A stretch of 54,682 nt of DNA, taken from positions 1 through 54,682 of the forward strand of contig OMJH01000095.1 in NCBI GenBank assembly GCA_900299295.1. The letters run 5' to 3'. The notes under the pieces are model-generated. The model saw nothing but the letters and a program-made list of their open reading frames with translations. It did not search any database and was not told the DNA's origin. This document shows, piece by piece, positions 44,034-52,428 of the stretch (its first letter is position 1; every line of letters begins with the position of its first letter). The position numbers were made by a program, and so were the translations under genes. The DNA comes from Bacteroidota bacterium. Lineage in GTDB: Bacteria; Bacteroidota; Bacteroidia; B-17B0; Aurantibacillaceae.

Positions 44034-45404
44034 ATGAAAAAAATATTTTCTTTTGCCCTGCTTTTATTCGGAGCTTCTGCGTATGCTCAGGTTTCTCCTG
44101 CAATTAGTGCATGGCTGCAAAACACAACGAATATACAAGGCCGTCATTATGTATCAGGCAATTCAAACCCAATTACCGATGCCGTGCAGGCTAACGTGCA
44201 AAACGTTCAATATTCTGCAAACTGGGTTTATGTGACAACAACAGGAGTGCCTGCCTACATTACAGGGCCCTTTCTGGATGGTAATCCTTCTTTAGCGACT
44301 AATCAAAATGCGATTTTTAAAATTCCGTTGACTCCGGTTCAAAACACCGGAACGCCAACAGCTACTACCGGAGGTAACATCGGTATTTTCATTAACGGAG
44401 TTGCACTTTTTGACTACCGCGATGGTGTTGCCTGGGATCCAAGTTCCAACGCTTTATGCGGAGGTCCGGGAAATCCTCCTTGTCCGGGCGGACCCGGCGC
44501 AACAATGGACTGGAATCGTGATGCAATAGTTGCAGAGCGTCCCGGTTTTGATTGCTCAAAAGGACATCCTGCCATGGGAAATTATCATCATCATCAAAAT
44601 CCTTCGGCGTATAAACTTGATTTGAATGTGATTTCCACCATTTGCAATTTATACGACTCCGATGGCTTATACATGATTGATTCAACTCAACACTCGCCGT
44701 TGATCGGATATGCGTATGATGGTTTTCCAATATATGGTGCGTATGGATTTAAAAACACCAACGGAACGGGAGGCGTCACACGTATGAAATCCGGATATCA
44801 GTTACGCAACATCACAACGCGGACTACAAGTCCAACAGGACAAACAGTAAGTACGGGCCCGGTAGTGAGTACAACTTATCCCTTAGGTTATTTCAGAGAA
44901 GATTATGAATTTATTTCGCACCCGAGTGATCCTGACTATCTTGATGAGCACAACGGAAGATTTTGTGTAACGCCGGAATATCCTAACGGAACCTATGCAT
45001 ATTTCGCGACAGTTGATGCGAACTGGAATTCTGCATATCCTTATGCAGTTGGTCCAACTTTTTACGGCGTGAAAAGTGCGCAGAAAGTTACTTCTATCAC
45101 GGAGGCAACAACGACTTATGTTTCATCAACCGGCATAGCAGATAACAACAAGGAACTTTTTCATGTTGCAGCTTTTCCAAATCCGGCAAGCGATATGATT
45201 GCAGTGCAGGTCGGCAGTTTAATTCATGAGAATTGCAATGTGTTCTTATATGATGTAGCCGGAAAGTTGATTGACAAGTCAATCATTTATCAGGGAAGCA
45301 CCATTACTTATTTTGATGCACAGCGACTGTATTCAGGAGAGTACATTGTGGTTGTAAAAACTGCAAGCAATTCTGTTTCAAAAAAGATTATTTTGCAGAA
45401 ATAA
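44034..45404 (+). CDS. YHYH domain protein with T9SS type A sorting domain
   Basis: A 456-aa secreted protein; signal peptide ends ASAYAQ. The core domain has PAMGNYHHHQNPSAYKLD (near residues 178-195) and the strongly conserved SPLIGYAYDGFPIYGAYGF, which identify the YHYH family; the histidine-rich motif may bind metal. A Gly/Pro-rich stretch (CGGPGNPPCPGGPGATMDW) lies before it. The last 80 residues (HVAAFPNPASDMIAVQV to KKIILQK) are a type A sorting domain. It follows the MbnP/MbnH-like pair by 37 bp on the same strand and shares the terminator at the end of the unit. Its function is unknown. Confidence 0.85.
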   Translation: MKKIFSFALLLFGASAYAQVSPAISAWLQNTTNIQGRHYVSGNSNPITDAVQANVQNVQYSANWVYVTTTGVPAYITGPFLDGNPSLATNQNAIFKIPLTPVQNTGTPTATTGGNIGIFINGVALFDYRDGVAWDPSSNALCGGPGNPPCPGGPGATMDWNRDAIVAERPGFDCSKGHPAMGNYHHHQNPSAYKLDLNVISTICNLYDSDGLYMIDSTQHSPLIGYAYDGFPIYGAYGFKNTNGTGGVTRMKSGYQLRNITTRTTSPTGQTVSTGPVVSTTYPLGYFREDYEFISHPSDPDYLDEHNGRFCVTPEYPNGTYAYFATVDANWNSAYPYAVGPTFYGVKSAQKVTSITEATTTYVSSTGIADNNKELFHVAAFPNPASDMIAVQVGSLIHENCNVFLYDVAGKLIDKSIIYQGSTITYFDAQRLYSGEYIVVVKTASNSVSKKIILQK

Positions 45405-45412
45405 TCTTTTTT
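45380..45412. terminator. Bidirectional terminator overlapping the YHYH gene stop
   Basis: A perfect 13-bp stem AAAAAAGATTATT/AATAATCTTTTTT with a 7-nt loop, including the last seven codons and TAA stop of the YHYH gene. T-rich ends on both strands let it serve the convergent gene at 45456 as well. Confidence 0.8.
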
Positions 45413-45455
45413 GCCTTCGTATAATTAAATCCAATTGAAACGAAGGAATGCGTAG

Positions 45456-46094
45456 TTAAATTCCTAATTTCTGAAAATCCTTGATGCGTTTAATTAAAAG
45501 ATTGCGCTGCGTTTCTTTTTCATTAAACTCATTCGTTTCCTCTTTCGTATAACCGTCTTTATTGTGATCGGGAGAAGCTTTTAATGCCCATTTTTTTGCT
45601 TCATCTAATTTATTTTCGGAAAGTGCATTGTCAACAGCCGCGGTCAGAAGTTCGAATTTCTGCTTAAGAAGTTCGGATTTATATAAATCCAACTTTTCTT
45701 TTTCAAGCGCAGTCCAGCCTTCCTCAAATTTTTTCTCGCGAATGAAACGATTGCTTTCGGCCTTGATAATTTCTAGTAAATCAAGATCACTTTTAATGTT
45801 GTCCTGAGAAAAGAGATATCTCGCTGCTTTAACACTATCTTTTTCAAGACAGTCTCTTATACTATTGCAGCCCAACTCCGATTCTTTTTGCGCAAGCTCT
45901 TCTTTATAGTCTGCATTGGTAATTCCTCTGTAAATCCAACGCATGATTATGAACCAAGCGAGAAAGGCAAATACACCAATGGAAGTTAAAAAAAGAACAT
46001 TACGCCTTTTTTTAAATTTGTTAACTGACTTTGTCTTACCTAAAATAGGTGCTAAACTTTTACTGACAGTTGACCAAGACTCTTTTGCGCTCAT
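45456..46094 (-). CDS. Hypothetical single-pass membrane protein
   Basis: A 212-aa protein with one transmembrane helix at about 33-54 (LFLTSIGVFAFLAWFIIMRW), a basic N-terminus (VNKFKKRR) on the cytoplasmic side and a long, highly charged helical region (about 60-212) rich in Lys and Glu, with no recognised domain. It starts 2 bp after the repeat protein at 46097, so the two form an operon and may act together at the membrane. I do not recognise a family. Confidence 0.7.
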   Translation of the reverse strand: MSAKESWSTVSKSLAPILGKTKSVNKFKKRRNVLFLTSIGVFAFLAWFIIMRWIYRGITNADYKEELAQKESELGCNSIRDCLEKDSVKAARYLFSQDNIKSDLDLLEIIKAESNRFIREKKFEEGWTALEKEKLDLYKSELLKQKFELLTAAVDNALSENKLDEAKKWALKASPDHNKDGYTKEETNEFNEKETQRNLLIKRIKDFQKLGI

Positions 46095-46096
46095 GA

Positions 46097-47134
46097 TTAT
46101 AAATTATGTTCGGATTTGAAACTGCTAATTATAGCCATTTTTTCATCTGTAATTCCACGTATTTTATCTATTTCAACATTATCCTTTAGGTATAAGTCGC
46201 GAACGGATTCAATACCACCTTTTGAAAGTGGGCTTATAACATCAGCGAGCTCTGGAAATTCAGTTAATGAACGAGAAAGCAAATAAGACCTTTCTTGGTC
46301 AGCAACCCTATCTCTTTCTTTTTGCTTTTCCCATTCAACTTTTGCATTATCAATTTTTTGAATAATACGCGGAGATATTTTGCTGTCCGTGCTCTTTAAC
46401 GCCCATTGATTTGCGTTGATATAGAGTTCTAAACCTTCTTCATATTTTCCCTTAGCAACCATTAAGTCCGCCTTTGACTCTAAATTTAGTGCATTGAATA
46501 GAATTTGGTCTACCTCAGCTTTTTTTATCTTTTCTTTTAATCGAATAGAATTTTGTTTGTCTGTACTTTTCAACGCCCATGAATTCGCTGAATTGAAAAA
46601 CTCAATTCCCTTTTGAAAATTTTTATTCACAATCTCACTGTCTCCCTTAGATTCATGAATTGAAAGATTTAATAAAACAAACTCTTCTTTTGTTTTAATC
46701 TTTTTTTCTGTAATTCGAGATGCAGTTTTTTTATAATTACTTTCTTCCACCCATGTGTGCGCCTTTGCATAAAGATCTACCGCTTTCTCATGATTTTTGT
46801 TCGCATATTCAGTATCTGCTTTTTTTTCAAGAATTAATGCCTTTAATAACTCAAAATCCTCCTTTTCTGCAATGTCTCCGTAGAAATTTAAAAAAAGATC
46901 TGATAATTGCCATATGTTTTCTTTATCGCCTCCTTTATTATAGTACAATGACCTCAAAAAACAAGAGGCCACTTTGGAAGATAATGGTTTATTTTTCCAA
47001 TCCAATTGCGATGTCAATTCAATTACTTCAATGTATTGTTCGTTTTCATAACAGGCTTCTATTTTTTTTTCTATTTCCACGCGATTTAAATGGGGATAAA
47101 AAAAACCTGCTGCTTTATTAAGGAATGAGGACAT
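46097..47134 (-). CDS. Hypothetical helical repeat protein with C-terminal HhH-like segment
   Basis: A 345-aa soluble protein with three repeats of about 50 residues at 102-150, 161-208 and 218-265, each of the form KAD...KGKYEEGLELYINANQWALKSTD (TPR/SEL1-like helical pairs), for example KNFQKGIEFFNSANSWALKS and KNHEKAVDLYAKAHTWVEES. The last 45 residues (GGIESVRDLYLKDNVEIDKIRGITDEKMAII) resemble a helix-hairpin-helix. No signal peptide is seen. It has a good promoter at 47151-47179 and precedes the membrane protein gene by 2 bp. I do not recognise the family; a scaffold or nucleic-acid related role is a guess. Confidence 0.7.
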   Translation of the reverse strand: MSSFLNKAAGFFYPHLNRVEIEKKIEACYENEQYIEVIELTSQLDWKNKPLSSKVASCFLRSLYYNKGGDKENIWQLSDLFLNFYGDIAEKEDFELLKALILEKKADTEYANKNHEKAVDLYAKAHTWVEESNYKKTASRITEKKIKTKEEFVLLNLSIHESKGDSEIVNKNFQKGIEFFNSANSWALKSTDKQNSIRLKEKIKKAEVDQILFNALNLESKADLMVAKGKYEEGLELYINANQWALKSTDSKISPRIIQKIDNAKVEWEKQKERDRVADQERSYLLSRSLTEFPELADVISPLSKGGIESVRDLYLKDNVEIDKIRGITDEKMAIISSFKSEHNL

Positions 47135-47150
47135 AATAAATTTTTATTGT

Positions 47151-47179
47151 CAAATTTAAAGAAATAATACACAAGACAA
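47151..47179 (-). promoter_or_regulatory. Promoter of the repeat/membrane protein pair
   Basis: On the minus strand TTG (47177-47179) and a perfect TAAATTTG -7 box (47151-47158) are 18 bp apart, just under the usual 19-21. The -7 box ends 16 bp before the start codon of the repeat-protein gene. Confidence 0.55.
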
Positions 47180-47234
47180 TCAATCGATTAAATTATCGGA
47201 TGAAGAATAACTTCCGTTCTAAACAGGAAAGTAT

Positions 47235-48266
47235 TTAAATCCGCGATTTTGATGTGCCTGGCGCACGCGAAGTATTAAACCTGAAATTCACTTCTAAACC
47301 ACCGAAAGTATTATTTGCAGTTTTTAGTCGTGAAGTCGTCATGTCGTAGGCAAATCCGATTGCGTAGCGATCGTATTCGAATAGTGATTGAAGCATTAAC
47401 GCATCACCGGATCGATATGATCCTCCCACAGCGATGGCGCAGGCTTTTTTAATGTGCGTGAAATGCGATGCTTCCGTCACAATATATTTCACCAAACTAC
47501 CAATCATCCACGCACGGCTCGGGCCTTGGAAATAAAAATAATAAGACGGCAAAAAACAAATATTTTTTCCATGAAGACCCACCGAATAATTTCCGTAAAA
47601 CATCCATTTGGTAAACAAATTTTCATTTGTAAGGTCTTTGAATGACTGACGCGGAGAATTAAAATAGTGAATACTCAATCCCATATTCGCCTTTAACTCA
47701 TCATTGGATGTCATGTAATGTTCTGTGCGGCTGTAATACCAATTTGCCCCGGCTGCCGTTGTAAAATATCCAAAACTCGGATTATTGTAATATTCCATTG
47801 TGGGCAAGGCAGCGTCGTACACAAAACCATTGAACTGACTGTCCCATGAAAAATCGCCCATATATACTGATTTCTGTGTGTATCCAAATTGCAATCCTCC
47901 CGAATAAACATTTTTACCGCTTGGAACGCAAGCAGCAAAGGAAAGGTCCGCGCGCAAAGTAGAAAGCTGACCTACGCCGGCCTTATCGTTGTAAACTGAA
48001 ATACCTGAGCCCATCCAAAACGGACGACCTGCTTCTTTTAGCAAAGAAAAATCAGAGGATACGCCAATTGTTTTGAAACCATTCCCGCCAACACTGCTCC
48101 ACTGATCACGATAATTCGCAACGCCGCGAAAATCATGATGAACACCTGCTTGCGCCGGATTTAGTACGAGTGGTGCCAAATCAAATTGAGAAAAATGCAA
48201 ATCCTGTGCGCTTCCGAAAAAAACACCGGTGAATCCTATCAATATTTTTAAAAAGCCTCTTAGCAT
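47235..48266 (-). CDS. PorP/SprF family type IX secretion system outer-membrane protein
   Basis: A 343-aa outer-membrane beta-barrel of the PorP/SprF family. The signal peptide ends FFGSAQ, then the family start LHFSQFDLAPLVLNPAQAGVHHDFRGVANYRDQW, with repeated aromatic strands and a strand-rich C-terminus. SprF-like proteins are needed for export and surface attachment of the type B sorting-domain cargo encoded next to them. The neighbouring gene upstream is exactly such a cargo, ending 3 bp before this start, so this is very probably its cognate helper. Confidence 0.92.
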   Translation of the reverse strand: MLRGFLKILIGFTGVFFGSAQDLHFSQFDLAPLVLNPAQAGVHHDFRGVANYRDQWSSVGGNGFKTIGVSSDFSLLKEAGRPFWMGSGISVYNDKAGVGQLSTLRADLSFAACVPSGKNVYSGGLQFGYTQKSVYMGDFSWDSQFNGFVYDAALPTMEYYNNPSFGYFTTAAGANWYYSRTEHYMTSNDELKANMGLSIHYFNSPRQSFKDLTNENLFTKWMFYGNYSVGLHGKNICFLPSYYFYFQGPSRAWMIGSLVKYIVTEASHFTHIKKACAIAVGGSYRSGDALMLQSLFEYDRYAIGFAYDMTTSRLKTANNTFGGLEVNFRFNTSRAPGTSKSRI

Positions 48267-48269
48267 TTC

Positions 48270-50948
48270 TTAACGGATTAATGTCACGCTTCCTTTTAAT
48301 TCATGTTGCTTGCCATCAGCTGTACTCGCCTTCAGCGAATAAAAAAACACCGCGGTATCCATTGGCTTGTCACGAAATGTTCCGTCCCATCCTTTCGAAG
48401 GATTTGTACTCTGAAAAACCAATTCACCCCACCTGTCAAATACCAAAAATTCAATGGTTACAAGACAATTTCCCCGAACGCGCAACACATCATTATTCAA
48501 ATCACCATTCGGAGAAAATGCAGACGGAACAAAAATTTCACCGCATTGTAAATCTACTACCACGTACGCCGAATCTGTTGCGCTACAGCCGTAATCATTG
48601 GTTTGAGTACAGTAATACCAGGTATTTGCTGTAGGACTAACACTTACGAGTGAACATGTAGGACAAGAAACTGTTCCTGCAGGAGACCAGCTGTAAATTG
48701 AATCGCCGGGACTCGCTGTTAAAGTTGTGCTTGTTCCGTATATGACCGTATCGAGCGGTGGGAAAACATTCGCGATTGGATTCGGTGCAACAAAAATAGT
48801 TTGAGAGATGGAATTGCTTCCACCGGAATTGGAAACACTCAATTGAACTGTATACGTTCCGGGTGTAAAAAAACAAACCTCAACCGAACTTGCACTTGAA
48901 GTGGATGGTGAAGCAGATCCACCAATGAACTGCCAGTTGAAATTTGTTGGATTGCCTGTGGATGTACTGGTAAATACAATACAATCTCCCGAACACACAG
49001 TAGCCGTGCTGGCGGTATAATTTGCAACCGGCGGAACACAATTGTTCACGGTAATACCAACTGTAGCCAACGCGGGCAGACATGAGCCATTTGTAACCGT
49101 TACTGTATAAACTGTACTTGACGTAGGCGTTGCAATTGGGTTGGCGCAATTCGTACAACTTAATCCTGTCGCAGGAGACCAGGAATACGTTCCACCGCCC
49201 GTGGCGGTAAGCGACGTATTTTGTCCGTTGCAAATTGTGTAGGAGGCTGCGCTGGCTCCCGCAACGGTTGCAGGCGTAACGCTGATAGTAATTACAGCCG
49301 TTGAAGTTGGACAAGTGCCGTTGACTGTGCTGAGCGTGTAGGTTGTTGTTGCAGTTGGTGAAGCAACCGGGTTTGCACAATTCGTACAGCTTAATCCTGT
49401 TGCAGGAGCCCACGAATAGGTTCCGCCGCCTGTGCCTGTAAGATTAGTGGATGTACCGGAACAAATTACAGTTCCGGTTGAAGCAATGTTTGCAGGAACC
49501 GCAGAACTCACAGTGACCGTAACGACTGCTGTTGCCGTAGGGCATGATCCACTTGAAACAGTAACTGTATAGGAAGTTGTTACCGTAGGCGATGCAACCG
49601 GTGATTGACAGGAGGTACAACTTAAACTCGGATCCGGAATCCAAGCGAACGAAGATCCTCCCGTAGCCGTCAAGGTTGTACTTCCTCCCAAGCAAATTGA
49701 AGGTGAGCCCGCAGTTGCTGAGGCAGAAATAGAAGAGGAAACTGTAATGGGGACCGTAAGCGTGTCATCACAAACTCCGTTTGTACCAATAACAGTGTAC
49801 GTAGTATTCACTGTAGGACTTGCAATTGGATTTGCACAGTTCGTACAACTTAATCCGGTTGCCGGTGACCAAGTAAACGATGTTGTTCCGCTCGCAGTCA
49901 GATTTTGAGAAGAACCCGAACAAAGTGAAACAGGATTGGGAGTAACATTGATAGTTGGTTCAGGACTTACAACGATTGTTTGTGAGACGCTGTTTGTCCC
50001 CGCTGAATTTGAAACTGTAAGCGTTACTGTATATGTATTTGCAACAGGAAAAACAATAGAGGTATTTTGTAAAGACGGATTCTGAATGATCGGGCCTGCA
50101 GGACTCACTGTCCATTGCCAGGATGTAGGTGAATTTGTTGCTGATCCATTCAACGCAACGGAGGTGCCTTCACAGGCGAGTCCTGAAAGTGGAAAGGATG
50201 GTACCGGTAAAAGCGCGCCGCCGGGAACGGTCAGCGTAATATCATCAACAGCAAAAGATGGATCTGTTCCAACACCATCATCATTATTCACCCAGCGAAA
50301 ACCAATTTTTACATTCGGATTGTTATTGGCACTTGCAGGAAGCGGAACAGTAAACGCAGTCCACAATCCCTGAAGTGAACCGTTACAATTTCCGCCACAA
50401 CAGGTTGTTTTTGCGAGATTGGTTAAGAGCGTCCATGCAGCGCCGTCAAAGTAATACAAGGAAGCATCATCGTTTGTTCCGTCACCGAATTCGAGATAAT
50501 TAAAATTTAATGTGATGGTGGACTGTCCGCTACAATTAATAACGGGTGACTCCGCGCGCTTGTCAGTGGCAACACAAAAAAAAGTTGGACACAATCCGCC
50601 TGCATTGTATGCGGCGCCCTGATCGGCCGGCAGACCAAGAGACGGGACGGCAATATTACTTACGTGAAGCGACGCATCAGCGCCACACGAAGAACCACAG
50701 GCGCCGGCAGCATTTCCGTTCTCCATCGCAGAAACAAAAAACTCATTCGCGTCTGCATTGTTAGTTCCCGTTGAAGCAACTGTCCATGCGCCATTTATTC
50801 CACCGTATGCCGAAGCAAGATTTCCCTGATTACAGCCTGTTCCAAAATCCTCTGTCCAGATTACCGTTTGCGAAAACAAATTTCCTTCTGTCGATTGCAG
50901 CAATAAAAAAACAAATACAACATAACGAAGAAAATTGAATTTCATCAA
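48270..50948 (-). CDS. Large repeat protein with gliding-motility-associated (T9SS type B) C-terminal domain
   Basis: An 892-aa secreted protein, signal peptide to about residue 27 (STEGNLFSQ). The N-terminal domain (about 28-245, with GTDPSFAVDDITLTV) is shared with the gene at 50965. It is followed by PKD/Ig-like modules of about 80 residues, five containing a C-T-N-C-A-N-P or similar C-x2-C motif after the WSPATG strand; three of these are nearly identical at DNA level. A last PKD module precedes the type B domain (GEIFVPSAFSPNGDLNNDV, VFDRWGELVFQSTNPSKGWDG, ending SVTLIR). It is followed 3 bp later by the PorP/SprF gene. Probable surface adhesin or filament protein. Confidence 0.9.
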   Translation of the reverse strand: MMKFNFLRYVVFVFLLLQSTEGNLFSQTVIWTEDFGTGCNQGNLASAYGGINGAWTVASTGTNNADANEFFVSAMENGNAAGACGSSCGADASLHVSNIAVPSLGLPADQGAAYNAGGLCPTFFCVATDKRAESPVINCSGQSTITLNFNYLEFGDGTNDDASLYYFDGAAWTLLTNLAKTTCCGGNCNGSLQGLWTAFTVPLPASANNNPNVKIGFRWVNNDDGVGTDPSFAVDDITLTVPGGALLPVPSFPLSGLACEGTSVALNGSATNSPTSWQWTVSPAGPIIQNPSLQNTSIVFPVANTYTVTLTVSNSAGTNSVSQTIVVSPEPTINVTPNPVSLCSGSSQNLTASGTTSFTWSPATGLSCTNCANPIASPTVNTTYTVIGTNGVCDDTLTVPITVSSSISASATAGSPSICLGGSTTLTATGGSSFAWIPDPSLSCTSCQSPVASPTVTTSYTVTVSSGSCPTATAVVTVTVSSAVPANIASTGTVICSGTSTNLTGTGGGTYSWAPATGLSCTNCANPVASPTATTTYTLSTVNGTCPTSTAVITISVTPATVAGASAASYTICNGQNTSLTATGGGTYSWSPATGLSCTNCANPIATPTSSTVYTVTVTNGSCLPALATVGITVNNCVPPVANYTASTATVCSGDCIVFTSTSTGNPTNFNWQFIGGSASPSTSSASSVEVCFFTPGTYTVQLSVSNSGGSNSISQTIFVAPNPIANVFPPLDTVIYGTSTTLTASPGDSIYSWSPAGTVSCPTCSLVSVSPTANTWYYCTQTNDYGCSATDSAYVVVDLQCGEIFVPSAFSPNGDLNNDVLRVRGNCLVTIEFLVFDRWGELVFQSTNPSKGWDGTFRDKPMDTAVFFYSLKASTADGKQHELKGSVTLIR
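49141..49878 (-). repeat. Near-identical internal DNA repeats within the type B cargo gene
   Basis: Three copies of about 48 bp start at 49141, 49372 and 49831, each encoding the SCTNCANP segment and the strand before it. They are spaced by whole modules. Such tracts can recombine and change the module number; they are not CRISPR repeats because they are coding, in frame and unevenly spaced. Confidence 0.75.
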
Positions 50949-50964
50949 TGCAGATTATTTCAAA

Positions 50965-52371
50965 TTAATGTTGAACGATAAACGGAAAATGCAATTTCCC
51001 ACCACTATGATTCATCACCTGAAACAGATAAACTCCGTTTTCCAATGAGTTTACATTCAAAGAAATTTCATTTTCGGAAATCAAGTTGTAAGCGGGAGTT
51101 TTTTGCAGTTGTCCGGAATAATTAAACAATAAGATTTCTTTCACCTGCGTGTTTTTAATTCCTGAGAGGATGATCTCTTCCTTTGCAGGATTCGGATAAA
51201 TTTTGAAGCCCGACAAATTTGTTTCACCAATTGATGTACAAGCATTTATTGTTACGGAGGTCGTCGCGGTTGATGTACAACCATTCAAAGTAACCGTTAC
51301 AGAATAAGGACCGCTCATAATCGGAAGCGCATTGCTGATAGCAGGATTTTGTTGCGTTGAACTGAAAGACATTGGTCCGCTCCACGTATACGTTCCTCCG
51401 CCTGAGGAGAATAAATTGATGATATCTCCCGTGCAATACGGTCCGGCATTGCTCGCTGTTGCCTGCGGCGCGGTTGTTATAATCACCACCTGAGTCGCAC
51501 TACCCGAACCTGCACCATTCGTTGCCGTTAAGGTAATTGTGTAAGTGCCGCCGGCAGAAAAAAGAACGGATGTGTTTTGTGATGTCGGACTCGTGAACAC
51601 AGGCCCTGAGGGATTTGATTGCCATTGCCATGATGTTGGACCATTCGTAGCTGTTCCGTTTAAAGACAAGGTGTCGTTGGAGCAAGCTGTTGTTGCCACA
51701 GTAAAAGAAGGTTGAGGCGCATTTGGACTGGCCGTGGTTCCTGTGAGTTTAATTTCATCAACGGCAAACGAGGGATCTGTACCCACCCCATCGTCGTTAT
51801 TCACCCACCGGAAACCAATCTTTACGTTTGAATTGTTGTTGGCCGATGAAGGCAAAGGCACGGAATATGCCGTCCATTGTCCCTGACCATTTCCACAGGT
51901 TGTAGATTTTATCGAATTCACCAAAGTTGTCCAGTTTGTACCATCGAAGTATAAAACCGATGCATTGTCTATTAGGGCCTGACCTAATGAAATAAAATTA
52001 AAGCTTAGTATGATGGATGAATAAGCGCTGCAGTTAATCGTGGCAGATTCTGCACGACGATCGGTTTGAGGGCAAAATAAGAAACCGCATAGCCCGCCTG
52101 CATCGTAACTGGCACCGCCTGAAGGATTAAAAACGGAGGTAACATGAAGCGTGTTATTACCATTGTTGGCAACACCACAGCCCGGCGGTAAAACGCCTCC
52201 TTCATTGGCTGATATTGTGAAAAAGTTGGGATCAGCACCTTCCGTGCCCATTGGAGTGTTGAGCGTCCAGTTATTTGTCCCTTGAAAGTTTTCGGAATAA
52301 AAAACGGTTTGCGCCGAATTTGAAAGCGCAAAAAAACCAAAAGCAATAATAAAAAAGTAGTTTTTATACAT
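50965..52371 (-). CDS. Secreted protein with PKD domain and T9SS type A sorting domain
   Basis: A 468-aa secreted protein, signal peptide ending LSNSAQ. The N-terminal domain (about 22-225) is closely similar to that of the type B protein downstream: both share INCS...FDG, NVKIGFRWVNNDDGVGTDP and SFAVDEI. A PKD-like module (SWQWQSNPSGPVFTSPTSQN) and an Ig-like module follow. The last 80 residues (FKIYPNPAKEEIIL to HFPFIVQH) are a type A sorting domain, not type B. It lies 16 bp upstream of the type B gene, so the two paralogues are co-transcribed but sorted by different signals. Confidence 0.88.
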   Translation of the reverse strand: MYKNYFFIIAFGFFALSNSAQTVFYSENFQGTNNWTLNTPMGTEGADPNFFTISANEGGVLPPGCGVANNGNNTLHVTSVFNPSGGASYDAGGLCGFLFCPQTDRRAESATINCSAYSSIILSFNFISLGQALIDNASVLYFDGTNWTTLVNSIKSTTCGNGQGQWTAYSVPLPSSANNNSNVKIGFRWVNNDDGVGTDPSFAVDEIKLTGTTASPNAPQPSFTVATTACSNDTLSLNGTATNGPTSWQWQSNPSGPVFTSPTSQNTSVLFSAGGTYTITLTATNGAGSGSATQVVIITTAPQATASNAGPYCTGDIINLFSSGGGTYTWSGPMSFSSTQQNPAISNALPIMSGPYSVTVTLNGCTSTATTSVTINACTSIGETNLSGFKIYPNPAKEEIILSGIKNTQVKEILLFNYSGQLQKTPAYNLISENEISLNVNSLENGVYLFQVMNHSGGKLHFPFIVQH

Positions 52372-52428
52372 AGTAAGTTTTTAGTAAAGTTAAAAGAAAA
52401 TTGCAGAATTATTTATTGCTTATTGTTT

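Noticed and set aside
48880-49413. A 177-codon open frame within the T9SS type B gene
   Set aside because: It is an alternative frame of the repetitive gene on the same strand, rich in Cys, Tyr and Arg, with no signal or domain; the main frame is continuous and has recognised modules.
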